A model generated the notes under the pieces. That model searched no databases, was not told the origin of the DNA, and saw nothing but the letters and a program-made list of their open reading frames with translations. This document shows, in pieces, positions 27,245-38,500 of a DNA stretch of 64,000 nucleotides. Position 1 is the first letter of the stretch, and each line of letters starts with the position of its first letter. Source of the DNA: Staphylococcus cornubiensis (GTDB lineage Bacteria; Bacillota; Bacilli; Staphylococcales; Staphylococcaceae); assembly GCF_900183575.1 (NCBI RefSeq), contig NZ_FXUZ01000004.1:1-64000 (forward strand), written 5' to 3'. The position numbers were made by a program, and so were the translations under genes.

Positions 27245-28558
27245 ATGAGTACAGATACAGCTCTAAAGAAAAACATCGGCTTTTTTGCATCGCTTTCACT
27301 TGTCATGGGTTCAGTCATTGGTGCGGGTGTATTCTTCAAAGCTTCTAGTGTGACGGAAGTGACCGGTTCAACCAGTATGGCACTCTTTGTATGGTTGCTC
27401 GGCGGTATGATGACCATTTGTGCCGGTTTGACAGGAGCTGAACTTGCAGCGGCGATTCCTGAAACTGGCGGACTGACTAAGTATATCGAATACACTTATG
27501 GCGATTTCTGGGGATTTTTATCTGGTTGGGCACAAGCGTTTATCTATTTTCCAGCAAATATCGCAGCACTCGCCATTATTTTTGGAACGCAAATCATTAA
27601 TTTATTCCATTTATCGACATCATTGTTATTACCTATCGCAATGGTCAGTGCCGTCTCGATACTACTGATTAATCTTTTAGGTTCTAAAGCGGGCGGGATT
27701 CTACAGTCAATTACGCTTGTGATTAAATTAATACCGATTGCACTCATTGTCATCATCGGCTTCTTTCATACGAGTGACGTATCATTTTCTCTCTTTCCCG
27801 TTGTCAATGGTACAGACTCAAATTGGTTTGAAGCGATTGGTGCTGGCCTACTTGCAACCATGTTTGCTTATGATGGTTGGATTCATGTCGGTAATATTGC
27901 CGGGGAAATGAAAAATCCTAAAAAAGACTTACCAGGTGCCATTACACTTGGTATCGGTCTTGTCATGGTTGTGTATCTACTGATTAACGCAACATTTTTA
28001 ATGACACTCCCGATTCATCAAATTGAAGGTAACTTAAATGCCGCAAGCGAAGCATCTTCAATCTTATTTGGTGCGGGAGGCGGAAAACTCGTCACAATCG
28101 GTATTTTAATTTCTGTATATGGCACGATGAATGGTTATACGATGACTGGTATGCGTATCCCTTATGCTATGGCAGAACGCAATCAACTGCCATTTAAGCA
28201 CTTATTTTTAGACTTATTACCTTCACGTACACCATGGCTCGGTGGCGTGATTCAAATTGTGATTGCTACAATGATGATGCTCTTAGGCGCTTTTGACACA
28301 ATTACGAACATGCTAATCTTTGTAATCTGGGCATTTTATTGTATGGCTTTCTTAGCGGTATTTATTCTTAGAAAACGAGAGCCAGAGTTACACCGTCCAT
28401 ACAAAGTACCATTGTATCCCGTCATACCTGTGATTGCATTGTTAGCAGGCACGTTTGTCTTGCTGAATACATTAATTACTCAACCCCTCCTTGCAATCGT
28501 TGGAATCGGGGTCACAATGTTAGGCATACCGATTTACTATTATCAGAAAAAACATTAA
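27245..28558 (+). CDS. APC-family amino-acid permease
   Basis: A 437-residue membrane transporter with about 12 helices. The N-terminal LSLVMGSVIGAGVFFKASSV is the substrate-binding unwound helix 1 of the APC superfamily, and the protein resembles serine/threonine exchangers of the LAT type. Its place after tdcB suggests it imports threonine, serine or alanine. CGGAGG precedes the ATG. The operon ends at the terminator at 28608. Substrate is inference. Confidence 0.88.
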   Translation: MSTDTALKKNIGFFASLSLVMGSVIGAGVFFKASSVTEVTGSTSMALFVWLLGGMMTICAGLTGAELAAAIPETGGLTKYIEYTYGDFWGFLSGWAQAFIYFPANIAALAIIFGTQIINLFHLSTSLLLPIAMVSAVSILLINLLGSKAGGILQSITLVIKLIPIALIVIIGFFHTSDVSFSLFPVVNGTDSNWFEAIGAGLLATMFAYDGWIHVGNIAGEMKNPKKDLPGAITLGIGLVMVVYLLINATFLMTLPIHQIEGNLNAASEASSILFGAGGGKLVTIGILISVYGTMNGYTMTGMRIPYAMAERNQLPFKHLFLDLLPSRTPWLGGVIQIVIATMMMLLGAFDTITNMLIFVIWAFYCMAFLAVFILRKREPELHRPYKVPLYPVIPVIALLAGTFVLLNTLITQPLLAIVGIGVTMLGIPIYYYQKKH

Positions 28559-28607
28559 TCACTTAAATAACACCCTACTTATAAAATTTTGACACGACTA
28601 CAATAGG

Positions 28608-28650
28608 TCCGAGACTTTCGTCATACATAGCGAAATGTCTCGGATTTTTC
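28608..28650 (+). terminator. Terminator of the ald-tdcB-permease operon
   Basis: TCCGAGACTTTCG pairs with CGAAATGTCTCGGA (one bulge) and is followed by TTTTTCTGTT. Confidence 0.85.
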
Positions 28651-28787
28651 TGTTGTGCTTATTTTTGATACGACCTTTAATTATCAAAATATTTCAGGTG
28701 TTTTCACTTTTGTTTTTGCCTTTCTTATAATTTTATTGTTTAATAAAAAGTGTATTAATAATAAAGTCTTATTTAGGATGTGAAATC

Positions 28788-29645
28788 ATGTGCCAAAATC
28801 ATATGCATAAAAATAAAAAAGCTGATGTAAGCGTCAAAGAACTAAGACATAAGGCGGAAATGCCATTGATCAGATTTGGGCTACTCGTCATTGTGATTGC
28901 AGTTTGTTTAGGATGTTATTTTCTATTAAATGGTAGTGAAGTGTCTCAATGGATTAGTGCGATACTTTTCGGTTTACTCGTTCCAATTATCGGGTTTTTT
29001 GCAATTAGAAAAAATTATTGGGCCAGTGCTTCAAATGGCGTAGAAATTACAGCGACACAATTCCCTGAAATCCATCAAATTTTTATGGAACTCGCTGATG
29101 AAATGGGGTTTTCTAAAAATGGACCTTTAAAGACACCAAGATTATATATTAACAACGGGAACGGTATGATGAATGCTTTTGCTGCTAAATGTACATTGAG
29201 AAAGCGTTATATCGTGATTTATAGTGATTTGCTTGATGTTTATTATAGCCATAAACAAAACGAACTGGTCCGCTTTGTTTTAGCGCATGAGTTGGCGCAT
29301 CATAAATGTGGACATACGAATCTATGGAGGCTGATACTTTCACCAGCACTAAAGCCAATCTTCTTAGATAAAAGTCTTACAAGAGCACAAGAATATACAG
29401 CTGATCGGACTGCAGTGTATTATGCCGAAGAAGGTGCTTTAGACTTAATCTATTTATACTCTGGCAAGTATGTGGGGGCTAAAGTAGACATTGATGAATA
29501 TTTTAAATCTATAGATACACATGATGAATCGTTTTGGTTAAAACTGAATAACTTCATATCCGATCACCCAGTTGGTTACAGAAGGATGCAAGCATTAAAA
29601 GAAGCGAAAGAAAACGGATGGGATGTACACGGAAAAATGCTATAA
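28788..29645 (+). CDS. Membrane-anchored M48-family metallopeptidase
   Basis: A 285-residue zinc protease. Two transmembrane helices (about 32-50 and 56-75) anchor a soluble domain with the zinc motif HELAH at 167-171, followed by HHKCGH, and a downstream RAQEYTADRTAVYY where the third zinc ligand Glu is expected. The C-terminal SDHPVGYRRMQAL matches the usual end of M48 domains (HP..R). Related to HtpX, which handles misfolded membrane proteins, but shorter in membrane segments; substrate unknown. Monocistronic by its flanks. Confidence 0.85.
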   Translation: MCQNHMHKNKKADVSVKELRHKAEMPLIRFGLLVIVIAVCLGCYFLLNGSEVSQWISAILFGLLVPIIGFFAIRKNYWASASNGVEITATQFPEIHQIFMELADEMGFSKNGPLKTPRLYINNGNGMMNAFAAKCTLRKRYIVIYSDLLDVYYSHKQNELVRFVLAHELAHHKCGHTNLWRLILSPALKPIFLDKSLTRAQEYTADRTAVYYAEEGALDLIYLYSGKYVGAKVDIDEYFKSIDTHDESFWLKLNNFISDHPVGYRRMQALKEAKENGWDVHGKML

Positions 29646-29823
29646 ATTACTTTAATGTAGCATCTGGTGATAACGCTATTTGGAACGTGTTGAAATCCAT
29701 AAGATGACGCCATAGTTCTGTAATATTTTCAATTATAGAGAAGTCTATAGGTAACTGTTATAATTTAATTAATAATGAAAATATTATTTGATATTGCATA
29801 ACAATTTGTTGAGGAGAATGTGT

Positions 29824-30480
29824 ATGGATTTGAAAGATATATTTGCGCAAGTTGATCAGCACGACGTAGCAAAACAAGAGGTAGAAGCATTTAAGTTAAT
29901 GATGAAAGAGTATGAGATGGGCTTACTTGAAATTAAAAGCGACTTAGAAATTATTGATTTAGAATGGCGTGCTACCAATGGTTACTCTCCTTTTGAACAT
30001 GTGAAAACACGTATTAAAACACCACTATCGCTTCGAAAGAAAATGGAAAAGAAAAATGTTGATTTCAAACCAGAAGCAATCAGAGAAAATATTTTTGATA
30101 TTATTGGCGTGAGAATTGTCACGACGTTTGAAGAAGATGTATACAGCATTTATGAGCTTTTAAAGAATAGAGATGATTTGAGAATTAAGCGCGTCAAAGA
30201 TTACATCAAGCATCCTAAAGCGAGTGGCTATAAGAGTTTACATTTAATCGTGGAAACACAATTATATATGTCAAAGGGTGTGAAATGGATTCCCCTTGAA
30301 ATTCAAATTAGAACACTCGCTATGGACTTTTTCGCTGCAGCTGAGCATAAACTGCAATATAAATATTCCGAAATAGATAAAAATTTAAAAAAAGAGCTCT
30401 TCAGAATTTCAGAAATTGCAGGACAACTGGATGAAAAAATGGGTGAAGTGCGTAAGGCTATCCTACCTCCTGACAAATAA
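29824..30480 (+). CDS. relP: Small alarmone synthetase (RelP-type)
   Basis: A 218-residue RelA/SpoT synthetase-only protein that makes (p)ppGpp from ATP and GDP/GTP. Conserved segments are HVKTRIKTPLSLRKKM, IFDIIGVRIVTTF, VKDYIKHPKASGYKSLHLIV and PLEIQIRTLAMDFFAAAEHK. It resembles the YwaC/RelP branch more than YjbM/RelQ, which is why I name it RelP. The ATG at 29824 follows GAGGAG; a TATAAT lies about 65 bp upstream. In S. aureus relP responds to cell-wall stress through VraRS; no site was checked here. Confidence 0.8.
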   Translation: MDLKDIFAQVDQHDVAKQEVEAFKLMMKEYEMGLLEIKSDLEIIDLEWRATNGYSPFEHVKTRIKTPLSLRKKMEKKNVDFKPEAIRENIFDIIGVRIVTTFEEDVYSIYELLKNRDDLRIKRVKDYIKHPKASGYKSLHLIVETQLYMSKGVKWIPLEIQIRTLAMDFFAAAEHKLQYKYSEIDKNLKKELFRISEIAGQLDEKMGEVRKAILPPDK

Positions 30481-30532
30481 GCAGTCATTTTTGATTGGTT
30501 ATTTATAACTATAAAATTTAAAAAGTGTACAT

Positions 30533-30570
30533 AAAAATCCTCTATCGCTATATAGACAGAGGATTTTTAT
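30533..30570 (+). terminator. Terminator after relP
   Basis: AAAAATCCTCT (30533-30543) pairs perfectly with AGAGGATTTTT (30558-30568). Confidence 0.8.
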
Positions 30571-30606
30571 GCGTTTATCGTATTACTGATGCTACTACAA
30601 CGCTTT

Positions 30607-30623
30607 ATACCCCCTATAGGTAT
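30607..30623. promoter_or_regulatory. CsoR-type copper operator upstream of copB
   Basis: ATACCCCCTATAGGTAT is an imperfect palindrome of the form bound by the copper-sensing repressor CsoR in front of staphylococcal cop genes. It lies 56 bp before the copB start. Copper would release the repressor. The match is from memory of the consensus. Confidence 0.7.
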
Positions 30624-30678
30624 GTGTTATGCTGTAGATGTATTAAATGATAGCGTGATAGAAATAGGAGGCGTTATT

Positions 30679-32727
30679 TTGTCAAATATTGAAGAGCACC
30701 ACCATGACCCGCATGAGCATAGAAGTCATGAACATCACGATCATCATCATGAACACGACAATCATGCACATCATCATGGAAATTTTAAAGTGAAGTTTTT
30801 TGTTTCATTGATTTTTGCGATACCGATTATGATTTTATCTCCAATGATGGGCGTACAATTACCATTTCAATTCACATTTCCAGGTTCTGACTGGATTGTG
30901 TTAATCCTTGCGACCATTTTATTCTTCTATGGGGGCCAACCGTTTTTATCTGGGGCCAAAGACGAAATGGCTTCGAAAAAACCAGGTATGATGACGCTCG
31001 TTGCTTTAGGTATTTCAGTTGCATACATTTATAGTCTTTATGCTTTTTATATGAATCATTTTAGTCATGCAACAGGTCATACGATGGACTTTTTCTGGGA
31101 ACTTGCGACATTAATTTTAATTATGTTACTCGGTCATTGGATTGAAATGAATGCTGTCGGAAGTGCTGGAGACGCATTGAAAAAAATGGCAGCACTGTTA
31201 CCAAATACGGCGATGAAAGTTACGGATGATGATCAGCGTGAAGAAGTTAACATAGCGGACATCGAAATGGATGATATCGTTGAGGTGAAAGCGGGAGAAA
31301 GTATTCCAACAGATGGCATCATTGTTCGTGGTGAGACCGCAATAGACGAATCGTTAGTCACCGGGGAGTCTAAAAAAGTACAGAAAAAGCAGCATGACAC
31401 AGTAATCGGTGGTTCTATTAATGGGAACGGAACGATACAAGTCAAGGTGACAGCTGTAGGAGAAGCGGGCTATCTTTCGCAAGTGATGGGACTCGTGAAT
31501 CAGGCTCAAAATGATAAATCTAGAGCGGAGTTATTATCTGATAAAGTGGCGGGTTACCTGTTCTATTTTGCTGTCAGTGTCGGTGTGATCGCTTTTATTG
31601 CTTGGATGCTGATACAAAATGAAATTGATTTTGCATTAGAACGACTGGTGACGGTGTTAGTGATTGCTTGTCCACATGCGTTAGGCTTGGCTATTCCGTT
31701 AGTGACTGCTCGTTCGACGTCAATAGGGGCGCATCACGGTTTAATCATTAAAAATAGAGCAGCGATAGAAACTGCACAACATATCGATTATGTCATGATG
31801 GATAAAACGGGTACATTGACGGAAGGTAACTTTTCAGTCAATCATTATGAGAGCTTTCACGAAGATATGAGTGACGATGGAGTATTAAGCTTGTTTGCGT
31901 CATTAGAAAGTCAATCGAATCATCCATTAGCAACAGGCATTGTCACATTTGCTCAAAGTAAAAACATTGCATATACGCAACCGCAAGATGTTCAAAATAT
32001 TTCAGGTGTTGGATTGGAAGGGAAAGTTGGCGGTCAATCTTATAAAATCACCAATGTTTCCTACCTTGAACAAAATGGGTTTGATTATGATCAAGCATTG
32101 TTCACGAAATTAGCACAGCAAGGCAATTCCATTAGCTATTTAATTGATGAAACACAAGTCGTGGGTATTATCGCGCAAGGAGATCAAATCAAAGACAGTT
32201 CAAAACAAATGGTCACTGATTTATTAGCGAAAGGTATCACACCTGTCATGCTCACGGGTGATAATCAAGAAGTGGCAGAAGCGGTAGCGAAAGAACTAGG
32301 TATTCATGATGTCCATGCACAACTCATGCCAGAAGATAAGGAGAGCATTATAAAAGCGTATCAAAGTAAAGGTAAGAAAGTGATGATGGTTGGGGACGGT
32401 ATTAATGATGCGCCAAGTTTGATTAGATCAGATATCGGTATCGCCATTGGAGCAGGTACAGATGTTGCAGTAGACTCTGGTGATATCATCCTTGTTAAAA
32501 GTAATCCGACTGACATTATTCATTTCTTGACACTTTCCAATAGAACGATGAGAAAAATGATTCAAAACTTATGGTGGGGTGCAGGCTATAATATTGTTGC
32601 TGTACCTTTAGCAGCAGGTATTTTAGCGTCGATTGGCTTGATTTTATCTCCAGCAGTGGGTGCGATTCTCATGTCGCTCAGTACTGTTATCGTTGCGATT
32701 AATGCCTTTACACTGAAATTGAAATAG
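30679..32727 (+). CDS. copB: Copper-exporting P1B-type ATPase CopB
   Basis: A 682-residue P-type ATPase. The N-terminus is His-rich (about 20 His in the first 36 residues, for example [15 protein letters not shown]), a metal-binding tail typical of CopB. Helix 6 holds CPH at 331-333 (CopA has CPC), the phosphorylation site is DKTGT at 375-379, and GDGINDAP lies near 573. It exports copper from the cytoplasm. The start is the TTG at 30679, nine bases after GGAGG; upstream in-frame starts would run through the CsoR site. No copA or copZ is adjacent. Confidence 0.9.
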   Translation: MSNIEEHHHDPHEHRSHEHHDHHHEHDNHAHHHGNFKVKFFVSLIFAIPIMILSPMMGVQLPFQFTFPGSDWIVLILATILFFYGGQPFLSGAKDEMASKKPGMMTLVALGISVAYIYSLYAFYMNHFSHATGHTMDFFWELATLILIMLLGHWIEMNAVGSAGDALKKMAALLPNTAMKVTDDDQREEVNIADIEMDDIVEVKAGESIPTDGIIVRGETAIDESLVTGESKKVQKKQHDTVIGGSINGNGTIQVKVTAVGEAGYLSQVMGLVNQAQNDKSRAELLSDKVAGYLFYFAVSVGVIAFIAWMLIQNEIDFALERLVTVLVIACPHALGLAIPLVTARSTSIGAHHGLIIKNRAAIETAQHIDYVMMDKTGTLTEGNFSVNHYESFHEDMSDDGVLSLFASLESQSNHPLATGIVTFAQSKNIAYTQPQDVQNISGVGLEGKVGGQSYKITNVSYLEQNGFDYDQALFTKLAQQGNSISYLIDETQVVGIIAQGDQIKDSSKQMVTDLLAKGITPVMLTGDNQEVAEAVAKELGIHDVHAQLMPEDKESIIKAYQSKGKKVMMVGDGINDAPSLIRSDIGIAIGAGTDVAVDSGDIILVKSNPTDIIHFLTLSNRTMRKMIQNLWWGAGYNIVAVPLAAGILASIGLILSPAVGAILMSLSTVIVAINAFTLKLK

Positions 32728-32860
32728 GTGTTGTGCGTTGTCTAGTAATGGATCTCAATGCGAATGCTATTTCCTCCATTTTAATTAAGAAATGGTTGAT
32801 TATTGAAATACAAGGTAATCTTGAGTATGTGGTATAGTATGACCATTAGGCGGCGATACG

Positions 32861-33016
32861 ATGATGACGATTGACTCACAATTTAACAAACAGATCGTTA
32901 AGAATCTTTCGCTTGAAGGTATGTATTTGACGAGAGAGCAACAAAAGCAAGTTTTAGATGTTATTAACCATAAGAAAGAACTGATTCGTAAAATTGCATT
33001 GAACAGTGAAGTGTGA
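32861..33016 (+). CDS. 51-residue protein, VbhA-like antitoxin candidate
   Basis: A short ORF with its own promoter-like TATAGT at about 32833, a GGCGG ribosome binding site 7 bp before ATG, and a strong terminator 55 bp after its stop. The protein (with KNLSLEGMYLTREQQKQVLD in the centre) resembles small antitoxins of the VbhA family that partner Fic toxins, by the pattern S-x-x-x-E-G-x-x-L-T-x-E-x-x. No Fic gene is adjacent. The family call is weak; that it is a gene is more secure. Confidence 0.5.
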   Translation: MMTIDSQFNKQIVKNLSLEGMYLTREQQKQVLDVINHKKELIRKIALNSEV

Positions 33017-33070
33017 AGCAATTTCTCAATAAAAATTAAGTTTAAGAAAGTGAATTATGTAAGTTTTACG

Positions 33071-33108
33071 ATACCATCTACTTTTACTGGAGTAGGTGGT
33101 ATTTTTTA
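33071..33108 (+). terminator. Terminator after the 51-residue gene
   Basis: ATACCATCTACT (33071-33082) pairs with AGTAGGTGGTAT (33091-33102, one wobble) and is followed by six T. Confidence 0.8.
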
Positions 33109-33242
33109 GGAAAAGTCACAAAAACTTAAGCGTATCACCCGGGAAATATAACTATAAAAAATTTTATAGTGACATTATAAAGAGATTTGATAGAATAACG
33201 TTTAATTACAAGTTATCGTGGGCAATGAAGGAGCTGTTGGAT

Positions 33243-33815
33243 ATGGATGTCGGCAATCAAATTAGGTTTTATAGAAAAGAAAAACAATTATCACAGATGG
33301 CATTAGCGGAGAAAATTGATGTATCTACGCAAACGATTTCGAACTGGGAGAATGAGAGAACCTACCCAGATTTGTACCATTTGATTGCACTCAGTTCTTT
33401 ATTCAATGTTTCTTTAGATCAACTTGTAAAAGGAGATATAGTAGAAATGAAGAACATCATTGATCACTATAACATGGACAGATATGGTAAATTGATGCTT
33501 GCTTTTATGATTATTACTATGATTTCAGTTGGCCCAGTTTTGAAATTTATCGATGGATGGTACGGTTTACTCATCCCATTCATATTTTGGGTCATTTCAA
33601 TGTATTATGCGATTAAGATTGAACAGTTGAAGAAAAAGTACGATGTCAAAACGTTTAAAGAGATCGTGAATTACATGGAGAATGGCGCAAAGACTTATAA
33701 CGATACAAGAGAAAAAAGGAAATTGTTGATAGAGAAAACATTAATTGTTACTGTATTCGTCGCAGTGGCGGTTGTTTTGATGTTAGGCAGTCTGTTTTTG
33801 TTTGATTTGTTTTAA
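33243..33815 (+). CDS. XRE-family regulator with C-terminal membrane helices
   Basis: A 190-residue protein with an N-terminal helix-turn-helix (about 4-60: IRFYRKEKQLSQMALAEKID then VSTQTISNWENERTYPDL) and three hydrophobic segments near 80-100, 105-120 and 165-188. Such membrane-bound XRE proteins often respond to membrane or envelope signals. The ATG at 33243 after AAGGAG gives a standard XRE N-terminus; longer frames upstream run into the preceding terminator. No obvious target operon is adjacent. Confidence 0.8.
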   Translation: MDVGNQIRFYRKEKQLSQMALAEKIDVSTQTISNWENERTYPDLYHLIALSSLFNVSLDQLVKGDIVEMKNIIDHYNMDRYGKLMLAFMIITMISVGPVLKFIDGWYGLLIPFIFWVISMYYAIKIEQLKKKYDVKTFKEIVNYMENGAKTYNDTREKRKLLIEKTLIVTVFVAVAVVLMLGSLFLFDLF

Positions 33816-34289
33816 TAGAAGGTGTGAATTAAACAAATGAAGTTTTTAGAAACATATCTTACAGATTTTGTCTATTAATTACCTACTTTATTTTTGTAGT
33901 ATATTTTTATTGAAAGTCTAATAAGTTGGGGAATTCCGGAGCTAAAATGTAGTAGGCTATGTTTTAACTCCGGCACTTATTTTAAAATACAAATGCTTCA
34001 TTATCATGATTATGACCTTGGGAGAACATTTTTAGAATTGTATATTTGAATAAACTAATCTGATGTAAATCATTTATTAACGACTTTGAAGAGTAGAAGT
34101 TGACATGTTAAGTTAGTGACTTGACCAAATCATCCGAAATTCTAAAGAAATATAAATGTACATTTTATATATGTAGAGAAAGTCATATTTTTAATATTAG
34201 GTATGTTTAAAATGTTACAATATTGTTATAATTACTTTGAAAAGTAAAAACAAAAGTTAGTCTATAAAATTACATAGGGTGGGGCTAAT
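33816..34289. other. Gap between the XRE regulator and the sigma-helicase island
   Basis: 474 bp without a gene. A hairpin (CCGGAGCTAAAA at 33936-33947 with 33962-33973, one mismatch) probably ends transcription from the left. DNA becomes much more AT-rich to the right of it. A TATAAT at 34227-34232, with no good -35, is a possible promoter for the sigma gene. The island boundary probably lies in this gap, but no flanking direct repeat was seen. Confidence 0.5.
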
Positions 34290-35567
34290 ATGGGAGAAAA
34301 TATAACTTCAATTATCGATTATATAAACAGTAATATTAAATATGGAAGCGAAATTAAAGGATATGAAGTTGATTTGTTACTAAAAAAATTTTCTGTAAAA
34401 AATTCAGAAAAATATAAAATATTAGAAGAATTGAAATCTCTAAATATTACAATTTCTGAAGATAAACATTCATATAAACATAAATTAGTAAAATTATACT
34501 CTCTTTTTAATAAGAACAAAGAATTATTAGAGAGTGATTTACTAAATTGGTTTGAAGATGAATTTATTGAAATAAAAAGGCGGGAAGATATTTGTAAATT
34601 ACTGAATGATTTAGGATATAAAGTTATTAAGGACAGAGATTTGAAAAGCATGAGTAAAATAGATGAGTTGTTTGAAGATGAAGATTTTGAAGACTTAGAT
34701 GATTTACTAGAGAGTGAGAGTTTCCAAAAAGATATAAAAAGTTACAAGAAAATAATTGATAAAAAATATAATATCGAATACTTGACTGAATTCAAGAAAA
34801 TCGAAGAAACGTCGGAAGAAAAATTAGAGATTTTATCTAACATTGTAATTGCAAACAAAAAATTAGTTTCAAAAATTGTTGGTAATTACAAATTATTATC
34901 CACTGTTTCTTATACAGAAGAGGATATGTTTCAAGCGGGGATGATGGGTTTGTTAAAAGCTGCTGAGAAATTCGATGTTAAAAAGGGATATCAGTTTTCA
35001 ACATATGCAACATGGTGGATAAGGCAAAGTATAACAAGAGGAATTGCAGATTTTAGTACTACCATTAGAATTCCAGTGAACATGCGTGAAAAATTAATTA
35101 AACTTATTCGAATTGAAAATGAGCTTTTAAACAAACATGGACGAGTAGCAACTAATGAAGAGATTTCAAAAGAAATAGAATGTGAATTACATGAAGTAGA
35201 AACAATAAAAAAATATATAGAGTTATCAAATTTAAAAAGTTTAGAAACTAGTATTAATGATGATGGAAGTAGCTTTTTGATTGACTTTATTCCAGATGAA
35301 AAAAGTTTAAGTGTTGAGGATAAAGTTTATAATTCGTCTTTAAGACAAGAATTAAAGGATGCTATTAATAAAAGATTAACTGATAAAGAAAGGACAGTCA
35401 TATTATTGCGCTTTGGATTTGAAAATGAGAAGGTCTATACACTAGAAGAAATTGGAAAAAAATTGAATGTTACAAGGGAACGTATCAGACAAATTGAATC
35501 AAAAGCATTAGAAAAATTGAAGGTAAATAGAATTACAAAACGGTTAGGGGATTATCGTTATGATTAA
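34290..35567 (+). CDS. Island-encoded RpoD-like sigma factor
   Basis: A 425-residue sigma-70 protein. Residues 1-55 look like the winged region 1.1 of primary sigma factors; 55-170 are divergent and acidic (FEDEDFEDLDDLLESE). Regions 2.3-2.4 are clear near 235-265 (YATWWIRQSITRGIADF, then TIRIPVNM), followed by region 3 and a region 4.2 helix-turn-helix (YTLEEIGKKLNVTRERIRQI near 383). Region 2.4 is close to RpoD, so it may read promoters near the housekeeping type. It overlaps the helicase gene by 8 bp, so the two are made together. A primary-type sigma factor tied to a helicase on an AT-rich island is unusual. Confidence 0.85.
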   Translation: MGENITSIIDYINSNIKYGSEIKGYEVDLLLKKFSVKNSEKYKILEELKSLNITISEDKHSYKHKLVKLYSLFNKNKELLESDLLNWFEDEFIEIKRREDICKLLNDLGYKVIKDRDLKSMSKIDELFEDEDFEDLDDLLESESFQKDIKSYKKIIDKKYNIEYLTEFKKIEETSEEKLEILSNIVIANKKLVSKIVGNYKLLSTVSYTEEDMFQAGMMGLLKAAEKFDVKKGYQFSTYATWWIRQSITRGIADFSTTIRIPVNMREKLIKLIRIENELLNKHGRVATNEEISKEIECELHEVETIKKYIELSNLKSLETSINDDGSSFLIDFIPDEKSLSVEDKVYNSSLRQELKDAINKRLTDKERTVILLRFGFENEKVYTLEEIGKKLNVTRERIRQIESKALEKLKVNRITKRLGDYRYD

Positions 35568-38500
35568 TAATAAAATTAAAGAAATAATTAATGAGAAAGG
35601 TAGTACAATTATTGTACTTAATGGAGTAGATTCAAGCTTGTTTACATATGAAAACAAATATTTTTCGTTTTCTATTGATTATTATGACAAGGTTGAATTA
35701 AAAATTGTAAAAGAGCAGGTAGTTGAAGAGGTTATATCAAATCGAACATTTACTGAAAATTACAAATGGATGACTATGGAAGAATACCAATTATTTCGAG
35801 AATACCAGTCTATAAATAAAATGCCTATAGCAATCCTAAAAAACAATTTATCTGATAAACAATTTCCTTACAGAAATACTTTATCAGATATTGAGAAAGT
35901 CTACCATTATTTATATTTTGAAGAAGATAATGCGCTTGAGATAGAACAAGCTATTTTGCTAGAGCAAGTATCATATTTTTATGGTCAAATTAACTATTCA
36001 AAGCAATCGAATAATTATTTTGTAACCTATCCTGAAATAGATGAAAAAATAGACATATACAATCTATACGAAAGTGAACCTATCTCAGTAAGTACTACTG
36101 AAGATAATTCAGTTGAAAATACTATTCGTATAGAATTATCGGAGGATGAAATACCTTTTTTAGATTTAGAAGATGAAATACTGAGTAAAAATAACAAAAA
36201 AAATGTGGTATTTATACTATCTGGCGCACTTGATAATTTGCCAAACAATTATTTGGAAAGAATAAATCTTCTTGAAAAGTTAAGTGATGTGAAATTCTAT
36301 TTCACCACGCTATCGATAAGAAGGAATCTTATTGATAATGAGAAACAATATAAAAAGATTTTGAAAGATATATATGGGTATGATGATTTTAGAGAAATAG
36401 ATTTTTATAAAAATATTGAGGATCGTTCTAAGAAAACTATAAACATTTCACAATCACAAATTATTGATGATATTGTTGTACAAGCAGAAAATGCTATGTT
36501 CGGGGATTCTTTTAGAGATATCTATATTACTGCTGCCACTGGTGCAGGGAAATCAGTCATGTTTCAAGTCCCTGCCTTGTTTTTAGCAAATAAGTATAAA
36601 GATAATAAACCATTAACACTTGTAATATCTCCTTTGATAGGACTCATGAACGATCAAGTAGAAAATATGCGTAGTAAGGGTATAAATTCATCTGCAACTA
36701 TAAATAGTAACACACCGCCTTACGAGAAAGAAAATATAATTGAAGGTATCCAAAATCAAAGAATTGACGTTCTTTATTTATCACCAGAAACATTGCAAGC
36801 ACGAAGCGACATTAAAATGCTTATCGGTGACAGGAATATAGGTGTTGTTATTATAGATGAAGCACATATTGTTACCACTTGGGGTAAGTCATTTAGAGCT
36901 GATTATTGGTATTTAGGAATCTACCTTGCGAAGTTAAGAAAAGAATATAAATTTCCTATCGTTACTTTTACTGCAACTGCAATATATGGTGGACGCGAAG
37001 ATATGTATTTAGATACAAGAAATAGTCTAAATATGATTAGTCCAATTTCTTATTTTGGTTATGTGCGTAGGGAAGATTTATTTATGAAAGTTCGCAGTGG
37101 TCAAAAATATTTTGAGAAAGAAGGACGAGATTACAGACATACAAAAAATTGTTTAGCACTAAGACATATAGAAGAAGCCATAGAAAAAGATCAAAAATCA
37201 TTAATATATTTTCCAACAGTAAAATTATTATTAGATTTTTATGAATTTGTAGGTTCAAATAAGCCGGATATTAAGGAAAAAATTGGAAAATATTTCGGAA
37301 CACTTCAAAAAGAAGAAAAAGATGAAGTTTTAAGAGGATACAAGTCGGGAGATATTCAATTTGTATTAGCGACAAAAGCCTTTGGAATGGGGATAGATAT
37401 TCCAGATATAAACAATGTCTATCATTATGCTCCAACCGGTAATGTTATTGATTATATTCAAGAGATTGGACGTGCGGTCAGGGATAAAAATAAAGTCCAC
37501 TATGGATTTGGTGTAATTGATTTTCTGTCAAAAGATATGAATGAAGTGAAGCGACTACAAGGAATGTCAGCAATAAGGAAATCTCAAATAATTGAAGTTA
37601 TGAAAAAGGTATTATCAGTATATAAAGAAAAAGGCAATAATCGTAATGTCATTATAAGTCCAGAAGATTTTAAATATATTTTTGTACAAAATAAGAGGGA
37701 TGAGGATACTTTAGATAACAAAGTTAAAACGGTTTTATTGATGATAGAGAAAGATTTTTCTTCTCCTAATAAACTTGGCTATTCTCCTTTTGTTGCACGA
37801 CCTAGAAGCTTGTTTGGAAATGATTTAATTTTCGTCAATAAAGAATTTGAATTTACATTATCTAAGTCTAATTTTGGTAAGTATTTTACTAAGCGCTATG
37901 ATATTGAGAGTGACATATATAGTTCTGTGTATCAAGTGAATTTAAGTGGAATATGGGAAAAATACTATAAGAAAATGTCATTTCCAAGTTTTAAATACGC
38001 CTTGTTTACTGCTAAGGAAAGAGAAAAATTAAAGCATGCAAAATTATTTGAAAAGCTAACCTATACATCTGGAGTTGAAATTGGCTTAAATGATAATAAT
38101 TCAATAGAAAATGTAATAGCAGAATATAAAATGATTTTAAATGCTTTTGAGAAATTTGTAGATCAGCAAAAGATTGTAGAGAAGCAATTTACAATCAAGG
38201 ATTTAGGTAATCATTTTATGAAAACATTAAAAATTTCTGATAAATTTGAAGCTCAGACCTTTGCTCAAACTGTAATTAATGTTGCATTTGAATTTAATAA
38301 AATTAAACAAATTAAATTTATAGCTGAGAGAACAAATAGTAATGAGAATAATAAAAGATATTTTATCCATCAAGATGGAGACATCTTTACAAGTTTTATT
38401 ATGGATTCAATTTCTAGTGCTCTTATTCCAAAATATAATTACTTAAAAGAGAAAGATGTCGTAATATCCTTCCATTTGAGACAAAAAATAAGCAATATTG

